A stretch of DNA of 64,000 nucleotides from Opisthorchis felineus (Eukaryota; Platyhelminthes; Trematoda; Opisthorchiida; Opisthorchiidae). The notes under the pieces were generated by a model, which was not told the DNA's origin, searched no databases, and saw nothing but the letters and a program-made list of their open reading frames with translations. This document shows positions 1 to 14,938 of the stretch, piece after piece (position 1 is the stretch's first letter; every line of letters starts with the position of its first letter). Position numbers and translations under genes: made by a program. The stretch lies in contig SJOL01007141.1 of NCBI GenBank assembly GCA_004794785.1, positions 1,432,428 to 1,496,427 on the forward strand, in the 5' to 3' direction.

Positions 1-554
1 CGCAACTCATCTTTCAATCACAGAAACCACATCACGTGTTCATGTATTGACTGGATTCCCGGGTGATTAGTTATCAGAAGGAAACTTCACTCATCTTTTG
101 GAATTATTCTTTTCTTGAGTTAATTATAGTAATGGTTGTTTTTTTCCTTTGTAGCAGTAAACTTCCCTCCTGGTGAGGAAAAAACCTTTATTGGTCTACT
201 GAAGCGCTTTTTAGTAGTAACCCAAGCTGAGACTGTGTTTTAACTGTTTTTAGGTAGACTGTGTGAACTGGGAACAATTTTTAGAGTAACAAGTCTCACC
301 TCTATTGATCAGTTACCCGATTATTTATTTGACGCATCCTCAGGTTTTCTCCCAAGCGTTCACCAACATCTATAAAAGAACTGATAAATACCAAAACATG
401 AACCTGAAAATTTTCTCGATCATAGTCAGCAAATATCCGGACGTTTCCCTTACGGTCTATCCGCACAGGCCTTTCGTTCTTATTTGAACTCATGAACTCG
501 ATGTACACAAATGTAGTCTGAGCTCGAGTCAGCTCATTTGTTAAGGGGCAAAAT
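1..554. other. Window edge with competing candidate exons
   Basis: No gene can be fixed here. On the plus strand a T-rich tract ends in AG at 154-155. It is followed either by an open frame to a TAA at 242-244 or, if the GTGAGG at 174 is a donor, by an 18-nt exon 156-173 that enters and leaves in phase 1. On the minus strand 302-517 is open for 71 codons and contains the readable stretch RPVRIDRKGNVRIFADYDR, but its upstream acceptor (CAG before 517) lacks a pyrimidine tract. I cannot tell which, if any, is real. Confidence 0.25.
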
Positions 555-715
555 TACTGTCCAGAACCCACTGTCGAACCCACTCCTGTCATCTCGACTG
601 CTCCTCTCTAGCCCTGAGCAACCTGAAAGTATCACAGCCTTCGTGCTTCTTTCCTTTGGCATGACACCGAAAGGGTGTTACAACCGAAAGGCTACCATTG
701 TTTATTCAGTCTTGG
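555..715 (+). repeat. Dispersed repeat family R4, copy 1
   Basis: This stretch shares long similar blocks with 20600-20745 (plus) and 24541-24690 (minus), including a run reading CAGCCTTCGTGCTT and a run AAAGGGTGTTACAACCGA or close variants. I do not recognise the family. It could be part of a LINE 5' region or an unclassified interspersed repeat. The copies are diverged and have no visible terminal repeats. Confidence 0.5.
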
Positions 716-1474
716 AAACTCAATTTGTAGAACGTACGGAGACTAGAATAGTAAGGAGTGAGCAAAATCACCAAACTTCTTCTGCAATACAATTAAAATA
801 TGTCTGTAATGCCCCGTCATAGATACTGACTCCATACAACGACTACCTTTTATGGGTTTTATAGAGTTTTCATCGTACTATTTGCAGAACGCTCAATTTG
901 GAGACAGCCAGACTTTTGCCTCTCAGCAGTGATAGATGAAAGTGGGGATAAGTACCCTTTTGTATTAAGATTTGGGGTTAACGAAAGGCTCACCTGGACG
1001 TCATCCGAATCTCTCGTTTATCATATTGTATGCCAACTTGCATGCCAACATGTATGATTTGGTGCTGAATCTCAAAATGGTACCGGTGAAAATAAGGGGA
1101 CCAAGATCTCCTGGCGAGCCACAAGCAAGGCGAATTCAGCAGCGAGCTTTCAAGCGTTTTCAAAAGACCTTAAGATTAGTGTCATATAAAGATCATTGAA
1201 GTAAATGATGCATAGAGAAGAACGTATGGATTCACGAAAAACTGTCAGTCACGATGCGCTGTGGAGCGTGCATTTCGATCAGTCCTGCCAGGTATCGCCG
1301 TGTGGGTTTCCAGAGATTGTGTCGAATAAAATACTTTCATGAAAGTTGAAAAATCCCTCTCACTGCAAATATTTTCTGTCGCCAATAGATTCTTAGTTTT
1401 GCACATGGTCCCCGGAATTGGATCTGCTATAGCCAGCAGGAACCAATTTTACTGAATACATTTGCTGTTAAAAC
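716..1474. other. Intergenic or intronic, one candidate exon
   Basis: A good plus-strand acceptor (pyrimidine-rich stretch, CAG at 885-887) opens a frame in phase 1 from 888 to a TGA at 1055, or to a GTATGA donor at 1052. The phase matches the possible 18-nt exon at 156-173. The peptide includes SAVIDESGDKYPFVLRFG and is not recognised. Nothing else in this stretch can be supported. Confidence 0.25.
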
Positions 1475-2206
1475 AAACGACCCAAAATTTTAGTATTCCA
1501 CTATTTCCAACTATTTGACTTGGTTGAACGGTCCGCTCCCCTTGACACGCTTGCCCACCAAGGAATGCCTAGGAACTTTGTGAACATAATAAATTCTTTG
1601 TATTCTCATACTTTCGGGCGTTCTAATGGTGTTCTACAACCGTTGCCTCAGAACCGTAGCTCATGCAGGTTGGTGTTTGCGAATCCGTAACAAGGCGGGT
1701 GTTCGGCTGTGCAACGTGGACCTCCATTGAAGAATGTGTCCAGCACCAGAAGATGCGTTGGTTGGGACGTGGGTTGCGTATACCTAGCCATTGTTTTCCG
1801 AAGAGAGTGCTGTTTTCCATGCCTAACTCAGAGTGGCGGAAGCAGAGGGGTGGCCAACCCTTGGCCTGGCAGAGGGGTATGGAGGAGATTACGAAATGTT
1901 TGGGCGCTGTTGGTGCTACTCGCCTTCCAGGATGGGGACCGCAATATCCTCAGTGCACCTGTTTGGAGACGCTGCTAATCAATGTCAATCGCGTCTTTGT
2001 TGTCAGTTTCTATCGAAATAAACTAAATGGGTGTCTGGAGGTGTAAGTATCTCGGAATAATTGTAGTAGATTAGCACTAAGTCCCTTTCCCGTCCACTTT
2101 TATTCTTTTCTTCACAATAAAGCTTTCAAGTTAATCATGGTTGTATGGCAGCTAATCATTAGTGTTAAACAATAATGTTATGCTGTCGATGAAGATGATG
2201 ATTGCT
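1475..2206 (+). mobile_element. RTE-type LINE fragment with internal deletion
   Basis: Translated pieces match the long LINE at 27-29 kb. The segment at 1505-1620 gives [20 protein letters not shown] (reverse-transcriptase palm region). It jumps at about 1621 to VFYNRCLRTVAHAGWCLRIRN and runs through NSEWRKQRGGQPLAWQRGME and GATRLPGWG to a stop. About 160 codons between the two parts are missing. The 3' UTR carries a conserved AATAAA at 2116-2121 and ends in an ATGATG-type tail near 2200. Frameshifts and stops make it dead. The 3' anchored shape fits target-primed insertion followed by deletion. Confidence 0.9.
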
Positions 2207-3674
2207 GTTAAAAATCGTAAACGAATTTCAAGTCAGGACCTAATAGGGCACGAAGTATTAAATCAGCCAGTATAATTCATGAAAATATCTTCACCTGCTG
2301 GCATCATGAAAATGAGTCCTGCCATGGAAGATACTAGCGACGATGCCCAGAGCTCTGTATACTAACGCAGGACTATCTCTTACGTATACCGTCACTGTTG
2401 TTAAGCCCTTGAGAATTGTACGGCTTACAAGAGGACTGTTTTATTGCTTCCAAGGCCACGCTGTTGTATTACATGGGGGCACGGGTTGCTAAGATGAATG
2501 TATGGAGCAAGTCAGAAAATAGGTGTACGCGTAAAGCATTAAATCAGGTATTTTAGTTGGTCTAAACACAATTATTCATCCCCACTACTGATCATATTGA
2601 TCATACATTCCGACATTCGGGCGATATCCGCTATAAGGACAAAAGGTCTGCTGTTGATGCGTTTGGGGAATGACGGCTTATCTGTGGTCCATCTTTCACA
2701 TTTACTGATGGAAAGATCTAGACGAATACAAAAATACCCCATGGACATTGAACCCACACATCAACTGATTGTAAGCGTGAGTGAAGTTTGCCTTTGTTCT
2801 CACGACATTCGTAATTCAAATGATTGCATTTTTTACTATAAGTCTAACAGTTTGTCAAATTTAGCTGACCTGATGGGAGGCAAAACGTTTCCAAAACTAG
2901 TTGGATCCCGAAGATGCATCCGACAGCGGAATAAAAAAATCACCTCTGGTTCGCTTATCTCTTGAATGCGTTTCAGAACAATCGCCGACCGTTTCCAAGG
3001 GTTACAGTGTTCAACCGTCGGTGACAAAATGTCAATCTAAGACAGGCAGCTTATCACAATCCATGGATTTTTGCCAAAGTGCACTATTCCTCTGCTAGCA
3101 TCACGTGTGCACGGTCAACTTTGTATCGATCGTTTTCACGAACTAAGAAGTGTTTTTATACTGTGTTAATTGGTGTGACAAAACGCCAATGCCCAAGTTG
3201 CTGGCTGTTAATGTGACGAAGTTCAGTAGATGCTTACTTGGTGCAAGTGTCCCTAACAGCCTTGGTATTAACGATAAAATCTTCTGTGAGGGCTAACGAC
3301 TAGTTATATGGAAAAACTGAAAATTGGGCAGATTGACACAAACTGGTTAAACAGAACATACCGCTGCAATTAAATCACCAGCTGTCCATAAGGGACGTGT
3401 GGTTATGAGAGCAATAGTTTGTAGCTGTTAGACATGAATGCAAGTGACCGCTCCCCTACAAACCAACAGATAAGTCCTAATAAGCAGGAAATTCAGCCCG
3501 TCGCCAAGCTTGCTAAAACCAGATCAAATCTTAAGCATACCGTAGGCATTGTTCAATCACACTATGAGAGGAAACGACATTATGTACACAAAATGTTGCA
3601 CACTTCTGTTCAACTTGGCAGGAACAGTGATCAAGTGGTTTGCTGTCAGTGCCGTAATATACGTTACTGTGCTC
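2207..3674. other. No supported gene
   Basis: Open frames exist on both strands (for example 2572-2757 and 2836-3027 minus, 2657-2770 plus ending at a GTAAGC), but they contradict one another and no set of splice sites joins in frame. I see no repeat shared with the rest of the window. Confidence 0.4.
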
Positions 3675-4277
3675 TGATGAGTGTACGTGGAGTAATATGG
3701 GCTGTTTTGTAATTTGCAGTGGTACGTGACCCCTTCGAATATTGGAGAACTCAGACGTCTCCAGGTCTTTGACAACCGTGGTTTCAAAACGATAACTCGC
3801 GTAGACTGGTGCCGGCGAATCCGCAAAAAGTCAATTAAAAAATGAGTGCTCGGTTGGGCTGTAGTGAATTCAGTCAACGGACGTGTTTAGCACCAAAAGC
3901 TGCAGGGGTTTAGCCATTCAGTACGCATGTCTAATCATCGTTCGCCGAAAAAAGTGCCGTCTGGATGATGTGCGTACGACTCGTCTTCCAGAATAGGATC
4001 GGCCTGAGGCCCACTGCACATGGTTCGAAACGCTACAATATATGGTTGGTAATCAGTGGCGTTCTCGTTGTTAGTTTCTATCCAGAGTGTTTGAAAGTGT
4101 CGGAGATGTAGACACCTCGGAATGATTGTGATAGGCTAGCAGTAAGTCCCTTCTCCATCCATTTTTATTCTTTTCTTTACAATAAAGTTTTCATATAAGT
4201 TACGGCTGTGCGGCAGCAAAGCATCATTGTTTGGACACTGATGTTGTACTGTCGATTATGACGGTGATAATGTAAAA
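3675..4277 (+). mobile_element. RTE-type LINE 3' fragment, second copy
   Basis: It begins within the region equivalent to the reverse-transcriptase C-terminus and reads [20 protein letters not shown] then WCRRIRKK, matching the 27 kb LINE. It continues through a degraded C-terminal domain with stops, then a 3' UTR with AATAAA at 4181-4186 and an end near a TGACGGTGATAATG tail. It is more diverged from the 27 kb element than the 1.5 kb copy. The coding capacity is lost. Confidence 0.85.
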
Positions 4278-5061
4278 CCAAAAAAGAGAAGTTACATACC
4301 TTTTAGGCATCGGGTTGGGCACTGGTCAATGGTATTGTTACATTGCTTTTGAATTCTTAGTTCAATAAGTGCGTTTATACAATCTCCCAGTTGTGTGGCA
4401 TCACAAGGTCCACTAAGGTAAGGTTGTATTGAACCCGTTGACCAGTGGCCTTTCAAAATGTCATTGACACTATTCCCAAGAAAATGCATCACATTCCAAG
4501 GCTCGACATTTATTCTAATTTACAATCAACTTCGTCACTGCATACCTTTTTTTTCACAAGAAGTTGGCGCAGATATTACCACTTGGGTTGTTCCCTCATC
4601 CCCTTATGTTTGCTGTGTGCTTTGCTTTCCACACATTCCACTCCTTAAAAGGGGAATATAGTTTGGCGCCTTCACGTGCTTGCCGGTGGCACATGTCTAA
4701 GTTTGAACTAACTGGTAGTGCTGCGAAATTCAGATGTTGGGAGCTACAGGGTAATAGACTAAAACCACTTGTAAAAATCAGCAAACGGGTAGGTATTGCT
4801 TCAGAGTATAATTTGCTCGGGTACGCCATTTGGTTACTGGTCTGCTCGCTCAGTTTTTCAGAGCCTAAAATCAGATTTGCCTAAGCTATGGAACAAAAGG
4901 TTCTTTCGGTATTTTTGTTAACAGGCTCAAAATCTGGCCTTCATTCTGCTGTGGAAACCTAAAAGCTTAACACAGTAACCTTCCTTTCTCCTTGTTGAAG
5001 ACATACAACAGCGCGCCGGTCATAGATCTTGAGTCATTTTAATCCCCAGAAATGCTGACGA
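4278..5061. other. No supported gene
   Basis: The longest open frame (4564-4884, plus) starts with a plausible ATG but has no recognisable domain and lies within chance length. Nothing else stands out. Confidence 0.4.
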
Positions 5062-5278
5062 GATTCATCATCATCATCATCAAAGACAGCAACATCAGTG
5101 TTGACACTGATGCTTCACTGCCGTACAACTATAAGGTTCGTCTAATTATATTTAAAGCCCTAGAGTGAAAAGAAGAGAAAAAGAGTGGGTGAAGGAGGGG
5201 ACCTAGTGCTGGCCTATGTCAAGCGTTCTGAGGTGCCTACACCTCCAAGCGCTCAATCAGACAGTCTGGAAAGAAACT
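5062..5278 (-). mobile_element. LINE 3' end stub abutting the microsatellite
   Basis: Read on the minus strand, this matches the 3' UTR of the 27 kb LINE (compare 26982-27165), from the (ATG)n tail at 5062-5080 to the sequence just inside the coding end (AGTTTCT). Homology stops at the ambiguous base 5279, where the TATC array begins. The rest of the LINE is not found beyond the array, so either the array has replaced it or the junction is an assembly join. Confidence 0.85.
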
Positions 5279-5279
5279 N

Positions 5280-7845
<2,566 letters not shown>

Positions 7846-10800
7846 CAACTTCCGCCTATGACTTCCCGTCCTGTAATCTGGTAGTGACCGACTCAGAAAG
7901 CGAACTATGCCTGTGAAGCGTTCTTCTATTTGACTAGCTTGTTGACGATAACCAGATCAGTAAAACTAGGTTGACATCCCACTGCATAGACGTCTGATGC
8001 CTTCTCAACGAAGAAATACTACTATCTTGGTTCACACCGTCTTAGCTTGTGGGGGAGTTATACTTCTCCGCTGGAAAAAAGTTCACTTTCATGTTTGATT
8101 TTGGCACCGTTAAGTGGTAAACCAGTTTGAGCGGGCCAAACAGAGACGAAATCCAAATTGGTCTGCATAAAAAATAGAATTTTATCAGGAAGGTTGATCC
8201 GTCCATACTGTTTCTAGGTGTATCGCTTGCCTGATTTCGGTGGTATTGAAGGTGCTTTCTGGTCTTATCCTCCGCGGGCCGACTGATCACGGCGAGAAAC
8301 TGATCCGTGAAAATCAAGCTGGATTTTGACTTGAATGATGGATATAGGTCACATGTTTACCCCCGGTAGATTACGGAACAGCAACACCATTCTCAGCGGC
8401 CAAAACTGGGGGTATTTCCTAATGTAAAGACTGTCATTGATCTCAACAGTGGAAAAATTAGCCTTTGTGTATTATTGATTCTTCTTAAAACATCACAACC
8501 CTGCTCTCATGGGCACATGAGCTTCACTCATAAGCTCTTGTCTGCGTTTAATACTCCCAGGAGTTGACCGACAAGGCTCTCAGCATTTGCAATATGTGGG
8601 GATGAAATTTTCCCAGGACGCTCGCAGATAGATATAGTGTATGCAGTCGACACAGCTATTTTCGGATCCGATCCTGCTGAAAAGAAAGCGCTTCACACCT
8701 ACAAACCGTAAGTTGTTCCCGAAACTCACGTTTGGAGATGAGCAAACTAGGGTAGCAGACAAATTTCTTTAGCTATCTCACTCCAGCAATTCTAACAGAA
8801 GACGATGTTGCCAACGGGACCGGTTTTTATCAAACTGCAACATCTGTGGCGTCGATATTTCCTCGGCTTTTCTGTCAGAATTCGAGTACATAGCACTGCA
8901 CTCCATAAAATTATACTGATTAGAAACCTGGACAGGAATAGTAAAGTAAGTATTTGGCTATCGGTGCATCCGGAGTATTGTTCGAGTCTGCTGGCAGCAT
9001 CAAACCGGTATCACTCAAATAGTGATCCGAATAATCTTTGGGAAAACCCATTTAGCGCGCAACCATGTGGAGGATGGGAGTTAGGTTGTCTCCTGACATC
9101 CTCAGTGCTGTAACACACTTTCAGTGCCTAGCTGTTCCGCCATCCTCTGAAGACACACGGGTTGAGATACTGTAAGTTTTCCCAACACAGACAGGAACAG
9201 ACGAGATGCGGAATTTCATTTCGAACCGCGTATCTTTCGGTCAGTAAGTTTGCTCCTTAAACAATGAGCCACCTCTAGCTTTTATCTCGGATCTAGTGTT
9301 CTTCAACCAACCATGCAGCTTGAAGAATGCCTCAAAGTTTATGTGGGTTGATATTCCGGATATCAAGGTGTTATCCCACTTTGGCTACATGGGTCTACTG
9401 GAAAGTGAATCTGGTGCAGTGAATCTAGTTTACCGAGAAATATTTAAAGCTCTTATCCTGAATGCCCTTCACAGGGGACTATTATGGAAACAACAGTTTC
9501 CCAACTTTCTTCGTTCAACTACTGAAACACTAGCTCCTAACACTTGGAGATTCCTACATTTTCGTTTCCTCTTGGCAACGGCATAAACCACGTGAATCGT
9601 CTATCTTTACCTAGTACTATCACCTAGTAGTAAACTATACTGTTTTTCAGTAAAAAGATGACAATAAGCCCGGTGTAGGGAACCGATATCTCAGTGCTAT
9701 TTTAAAATGTCATTTGGTCGGCAGGCCTCTGATACGGCTCACCTGTCAACAGTAGTTCCATTGCTGGACACCTGTACATGCCCAACATTTATAGACAGAG
9801 TCTGGTAACGAAATGACGAAAAATAAAAGACTGAAAATGAAGGGTTTAATGGTGGCAAGTTGAACGTATCTTCCACCAAAAATCTAGGTAGACCGAAACT
9901 CCTGAATGGTGCAGGCTGATTAATAGAAAATGGATGTTATTTGATGTAACTCCGACTGATTGGACAAAAAGTCACAGTCCAAAGACCTCAGTTTTGTAGA
10001 CTCCTTATAAAGATCATGGTCCAAAGCCAACGAATTCAAGGGTCACCTGACAGCACCACCACAGCGAGTCCCAAAGCTACTGACAGACTTTAGGGTTCGA
10101 GGATTTTGTTGGCCATTTAATTCTTTCTGGACAATTGAAAGACACCTGGAGGCTTGTGAAGAGCATCCAGATTCACTACACTCGCCGCTTTCAGAAGTAA
10201 TTACTCGTAATTTTGTATTAATTTGGTCCCAGATTTGTCCGGCTTCTTGAGATGACCTCTCGTTAGCTTTTTTCGGTTGAAGTTTGTGACAGGCACTGGG
10301 TAAAACAGAGGATATGATGCATGAGGGCACACATTTCTCTCCTTCTAGCGTCTAAATTCATCATCCCCTTGAATTTGTTACAGTGATTCTAAACTAAGAA
10401 ACCGAAACGCTGTATTTCATGCATTTTTGAGGATGAGAAAACACGTTACGTGCAGTCCCGTCTCATTTTATAGACGGTACTCTTAAAATGTGAACGAGGG
10501 ATATTAGCAAACTCAAACTCGGCAACCGAAAGCTGGTCACAAGCGTGTGAAAATAATATAGTCATCATGATTAATAGCAGCGTACAATACTGGGGCTTCA
10601 CTGTCTTATTCGTGATTGTACTTGGGCTGGGATACTGCCAAATTGCGCAGACCTAGACAGGAAGATGAATAGGGTCTTCAACCAAAGCCTTTCACTAAAA
10701 AACTAACTTCAAAACAGCAATGTTCGGCGCAATGGCCGTCAGAGTAGCCTACATTTTTAAAGAGCAGATCTCCACGCACGTTCCAATTCCCAACCTGGCG

Positions 10801-11825
10801 AGTTATGAAACCAAACCCAAAACTAGAAAGCACTATTTCGGCCACCTGTAAGGTTATTTTTTGAGTCTCAGGACAATTAAAAATGGTCCGCATGGTTTGC
10901 TGTATTTTATCAGGGATACTTCCCCACCTGTGGCTTGCAAAACTTTGGGGTCGATAATGGACAAATAAAACTGTCATTCTCGCGAAATCATTCGAAACGC
11001 ATAATGTCCGCTTCTAACGAACGTGGCTCAGGTCAAATTAGCAAACAGAAGTGTATACTCCTGCGTCAAGAGGGAACTACGCAGAAACCTCCTGAACCTA
11101 TGATCTCTCACTGAAAATACTTTTTTATAAGTCCGTGGCTTTTTATGAAAGCAGACTGTTTCTGGCTTCACAATGCTGCAAGCTCTATACTGCCACCAAA
11201 TGTTGAAGTTTTCTTAAATAGCACTAAGCAGAGAGCCCCGTATCTCACTGAAATGTGAAAACAGGCAAAAAGGCTAATGATAACAAAGATACTTGTGTTT
11301 ATAATTGAGAGTGATACCGAGAAATTACTTCCCCGGATTGTTCAGAGAAAAAAACCGCTTGCAAAAATGGGAAGGAAACTAAGGCAATTTGGGAAGAGCT
11401 CTCGATTTCGATCTGAGTAATCATTGCTATTGCGCAATCACTTATGTTTTGTTCACCTAAGTGATCAAGTGCGATGAGAAGGGTGAATGTATAATGAGCG
11501 TCTAGATGCAGGTTGAGCCTAATGCTGATGAGTCACGTGGTTTGTCATTTGGCTTCAAATCCCTGGTTGGGCACTCGGAGCAGTAAATCTCTCCAGAGGT
11601 TCCAAACAACTTTGAGTTGTCGTTTTCAGTTTTGTTGATTTCAAACTAGGACAAACTACTGCGTGCTACCTACTTATGAGTTAAACCTGGTCAAAAAGCC
11701 GCAGATACACGAAACTGATCTACTTAGCATCCAAGGCTAGTGTATACATAGAGCGTAAATGCTTACTACAGCCAGTCATGGGTAAGTAGCATCTCCATCA
11801 ATATTCCAATGGCCTAAAATAGTTC
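7846..11825. other. No firm gene; three isolated candidate exons
   Basis: Candidates with good splice signals: 8064-8162 minus (T-rich tract and CAG acceptor, 33 open codons, GTATAA donor, phase 0/0, includes AQTGLPLNGAKIKHESELF); 8879-8945 plus (strong TTTTCTGTCAG acceptor, GTAAGT donor, phase 2/0); 10047-10295 minus (CTGTTTTACCCAG acceptor, GTGACC donor, phase 2/2, 83 codons). None joins another in frame and none shows a known domain, so all may be chance. An open frame at 9296-9586 plus lacks an ATG. Confidence 0.25.
10600..10665 (-). repeat. Dispersed repeat family R4, short piece
   Basis: The minus strand reads CTGTCTAGG, a GCGCAATTTGG block and TATCCCAGCC, matching the middle of the R4 copies at 24.6 kb and 0.6 kb. 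It is only a partial copy. Confidence 0.35.
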
Positions 11826-11835
11826 GTCCGTTTTG

Positions 11836-12031
11836 ATAAACGAAACTACTCACAAGGTTGCTGAAAACTCTTCGACAGCCAACGACCGGTTTCGCCCTTC
11901 TTGGGGTTCATCAGGTAGGTGCAGTCCCCAAGTTTCCGTCAATCTTATGTCCTACTTGAACCCCTAGCATATTTAGTTGAAGAACATCATAAACGAGAAA
12001 TTCAATTGAGTCTCCCGTGAAAACCAAATTT
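11836..12031 (-). mobile_element. Hammerhead retroelement, 5' half inverted
   Basis: The minus strand carries the 3' half of the 310-bp hammerhead monomer (11836-11965). The adjoining 11968-12031 carries an upstream part of the same monomer in the opposite orientation, the shape left by twin priming. Imperfect 10-bp direct repeats flank it (GTCCGTTTTG at 11826-11835 and GTTCGTTTTG at 12032-12041, 9 of 10 identical), consistent with a target-site duplication. Confidence 0.8.
11877..11921 (-). ncRNA. Hammerhead ribozyme, partly decayed
   Basis: On the minus strand: CUGAUGA (11914-11908), stem-loop II ACCCCAAGAAGGGC, GAAA, then the short palindromic stem III ACCGGU and cleavage site after GUC (between 11884 and 11883). 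The core is intact, but base 10.1 is A instead of G, breaking the first stem II pair, and stem I has a U-U and an A-C mismatch. Activity is doubtful. Confidence 0.8.
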
Positions 12032-12041
12032 GTTCGTTTTG

Positions 12042-13021
12042 CTTTTTTGTGAATTTTTTCATCAATTTCAACTAGGCTACTGAATATTCGGTCTATCTTA
12101 GTGTCTCTTCCCACTGAAAGCCCAACTAAGCAGCACGCTTAGCCGGGGTACGTGGGTCACTTATTCGTTGAAGATGAAGTTTTCTCTTGGGTTGCCTTGC
12201 TTAGAAAAATAAGGGATCTTTCAAGGGTTGGTTAATTACGTTGCCGACCTCGATAAACATATGTAAAGAATGCTATTCATGAGGCTGACTGGGTAACATC
12301 GAAGAGCCATCTAGTGCGTGTCACTTTACGGTGACTTACATCTGTTATGACCACTTTTGATCGGTGTCGTAGAATTATTGTTAAGATTCGTATCTACTGG
12401 TTTTTTTTGCCACCTTGCTATCGTGAGCAGGATTAATCGTTGCCTATACCGATATCTAGTCTAGTTATCCCTCAGTATCAAAGAATGGAATAATTCTACA
12501 TACCAATAAATTTATGTTTGTCTGAAACCTCCATGTTGGAACATTGTCTGTGATACGCACTTGTCTTAGTGTGTCTTAGGGTTAGTGACCGTGACAGATA
12601 CGGCGGGTTCACTTGGCCAGAGGGGCTCTTGCATCAAAGCTACCGCGTTCACTGAGTAGCGTTCACTTCCTGCCATCCTGGAGAAGCAGGTCCATTTGTC
12701 GTTAATGCAAAACTGGAATATCGCTTTGAACGCGTGGCTTTCACTTCCGCATTCTTATCTTCGGTGTAAGAAGCTGTAGTGACTGGAACCACTGCACTTC
12801 TATGCACGGTTTGCGAGCGGAGAAACAGAACAGAACTGATCACTGCGGAACTGCATATTACTTGTGCATAATGCGCAGTTGGAATTCGTGTAAGATGCTG
12901 ATAACTAACGAAACCATAACTCCACAGAACAATAGCGCGTCAGTTATGATTTCGTGAATTTCTTTTTTTTTAAAACTTGTGACATTCAAGTATTTTCGCT
13001 TTTCCGACTTTTTTTATTCAG
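12042..13021. other. Upstream flank of the 13 kb gene
   Basis: No coding exon can be supported. The last 35 bases are strongly pyrimidine-rich and end in TTTTTATTCAG at 13021, a good splice acceptor for the next exon. If translation starts at the ATG at 13069, the acceptor could serve a 5' UTR intron or a trans-spliced leader, which flatworms use. Confidence 0.5.
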
Positions 13022-13703
13022 AATTGAAAAAAAGCAACAAATGCCCCAGCGCAGAGAGTGAAACTGCCATGACATTATTAAATCCAACAGAACCCGCTCA
13101 AATGGTTCATCCAGTAGAAGCTGGAGGCGGACTTGAAGCCGAAGAAGAGGTCGTGACTCAGTCCATGCCACCCACCGAGGTTGTAAATACTGTGGTCACT
13201 GTAACCACAAACCCAGATGGTAGTTTGAAACGGACCACCAGGAAGACGACACGCACAATGGTTACGACCACAAGAGTTCGGCGGATTGCAACGAAATCTT
13301 CTGTGGTAGGAGATGGATCCGCCGAGGACACGACGATTCCATTACCCACCGGATGCAGTGAAACGAGTACCCAGCCCCAAGTTATCACCTTGATTGGTGC
13401 ACCACAACATGAAGGTGACAACAGAGTATCGCAAGCTACGTTCACGTTCATGAGACCAACCACAAGGACAGAAGTGTTGGTAACCGAAGAAGAACACGAC
13501 ATTGATCAATTGGACACTGATGTGGCCAAATATCTGGGATCACTTTCGGACTCTAGTTCACCTGAAAAGTTATCTGGAGAACAGAAATCACACACCAAAA
13601 CTACCGTCCGCAAAACGGTTACTGCGTCTGCGGCTACAGCCACCTTTGTTTCGAAAGGACCTTCAAAGACTGGCATTCTTCCACGCATTTTTGAACCAAA
13701 CAA
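13022..13703 (+). CDS. Threonine-rich protein, main exon
   Basis: This is the best-supported protein-coding exon in the window. It is a 682-nt open exon bounded by a T-rich acceptor (AG 13020-13021) and a GTAAGG donor (13704). The likely start is the ATG at 13069, giving 211 codons here. A shorter upstream ATG at 13041 is out of frame and stops after six codons. Residues 1-35 are acidic. Residues 38-72 form a Thr/Arg-rich segment (TNPDGSLKRTTRKTTRTMV). Residues 138-170 are acidic and Ser-rich, and residues 175-192 are a second Thr/Ala-rich basic segment. There is no signal peptide, membrane segment or catalytic motif. The composition suggests a disordered, possibly cytoskeleton-associated protein, but the family is not recognised. 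The outgoing phase is 2, matching the exon at 14939. I am fairly sure it is coding and unsure of its function. Confidence 0.65.
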
Positions 13704-14938
13704 GTAAGGGTTGTAACATCGTTTCTTTACTATTCGGGTTATGATCTTTTCATGTAACGACTGTGTTGACCGGTTTTCGTTTTAGAGTACTTTCGGAAGG
13801 TAATGTGATCACGTAGAATCCGACCGTTTCTAGGCCAGTTTCTTCTGAGTAGGGCTGCCAATCATTTGGTACTAGAACAATATCCAGATAAAAACGTAAT
13901 ATCGATGGAGTGATATTGCTTGGCAGCATCTCACAGTAAGAATAGGTAACTATGCAGTAGATTACCGAAGCAGTCGTCTGCAAGTTTGCTCCTCAGTCCA
14001 CACCATAACGTAAGGTGTGAGTGTTCTTTTCGAAGACCCGCTGTTCCAAAGCAATCGTAGGTACACTCAGTGTCAGATTGTGATCTGCGGCAGTGTCGGA
14101 GTTTGCGCCAAATTAAGCAAGCCATCAAAGTCATCCTCATCAAAACATCAAGTGTTTGTTGTGCAATGGTTTTGGCTGGGAGAGTTTCCTTCGCCCATGA
14201 CCTGGGGAGATAGGGATAAATAACTGCACATTGGATGCTACAAACTGATGCGTGAATACAGGGGTGTAAGTGGAATTTTCATGGAGAGATGGGTGAGGAA
14301 AGCCATACATCAAAAGCAACAGCTTGGATATACATACTCCACTGAGCTCGCGACTTGGCCGTGTCTCTCAGCGTCTCTAACCACTGATGTGTCCTGTCTC
14401 ATGATCCGCATCCAGGGAGAGGACAGTAAGCAGCAAAGCTGAGTTTGATGATACTGGCTTTCATACTTTGTTGACAAGTCATTGGTTTATTACTCATAGC
14501 TTGATTGAGGCCTTCGCGTGGTTGCACGAAAAGGGCTCTTCGAGAGTGGCATACGAAGCTCGTGACCAAGCTAGGACATGGTACGAACTCACTTACACCA
14601 CTGATGCGTTCATTGTTGCTTTTGGTTTCCACAAAATTGGAATTCCTACATTTGATTTGATCGGTGTATGGCAGCCCACAGGCTTGAAGTTGTCCAAGCA
14701 TACTTACATTACCAAGCAGTATTGATATCATCAGTTGATCGTCACATTGATCCGCCTACATCCAAAAATACAACATTTTTGCTTTCATTTTGGGGTCAAG
14801 CAACTCTTACTGTCAGCATATGTCGACAGACGTTATCAGTTGGGTGCCCCCGCCGTTCTATCTCACAACAGCTTTACATGTAAAATTCACTGGTGATTGA
14901 TTGTGCCGACATAAAAAATCCTGCTTTGAATTACGCAG
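13704..14938 (+). other. Intron of the threonine-rich protein gene
   Basis: It starts GTAAGG and ends ATTACGCAG. Open frames inside it (for example 14468-14725) have no splice support and no recognised domain. It contains no repeat that I can match elsewhere in the window. Confidence 0.5.

Noticed and set aside
3674..3680. CTGATGA resembling a hammerhead core
   Set aside because: No stem II, GAAA or cleavage triplet follows at the required spacing.
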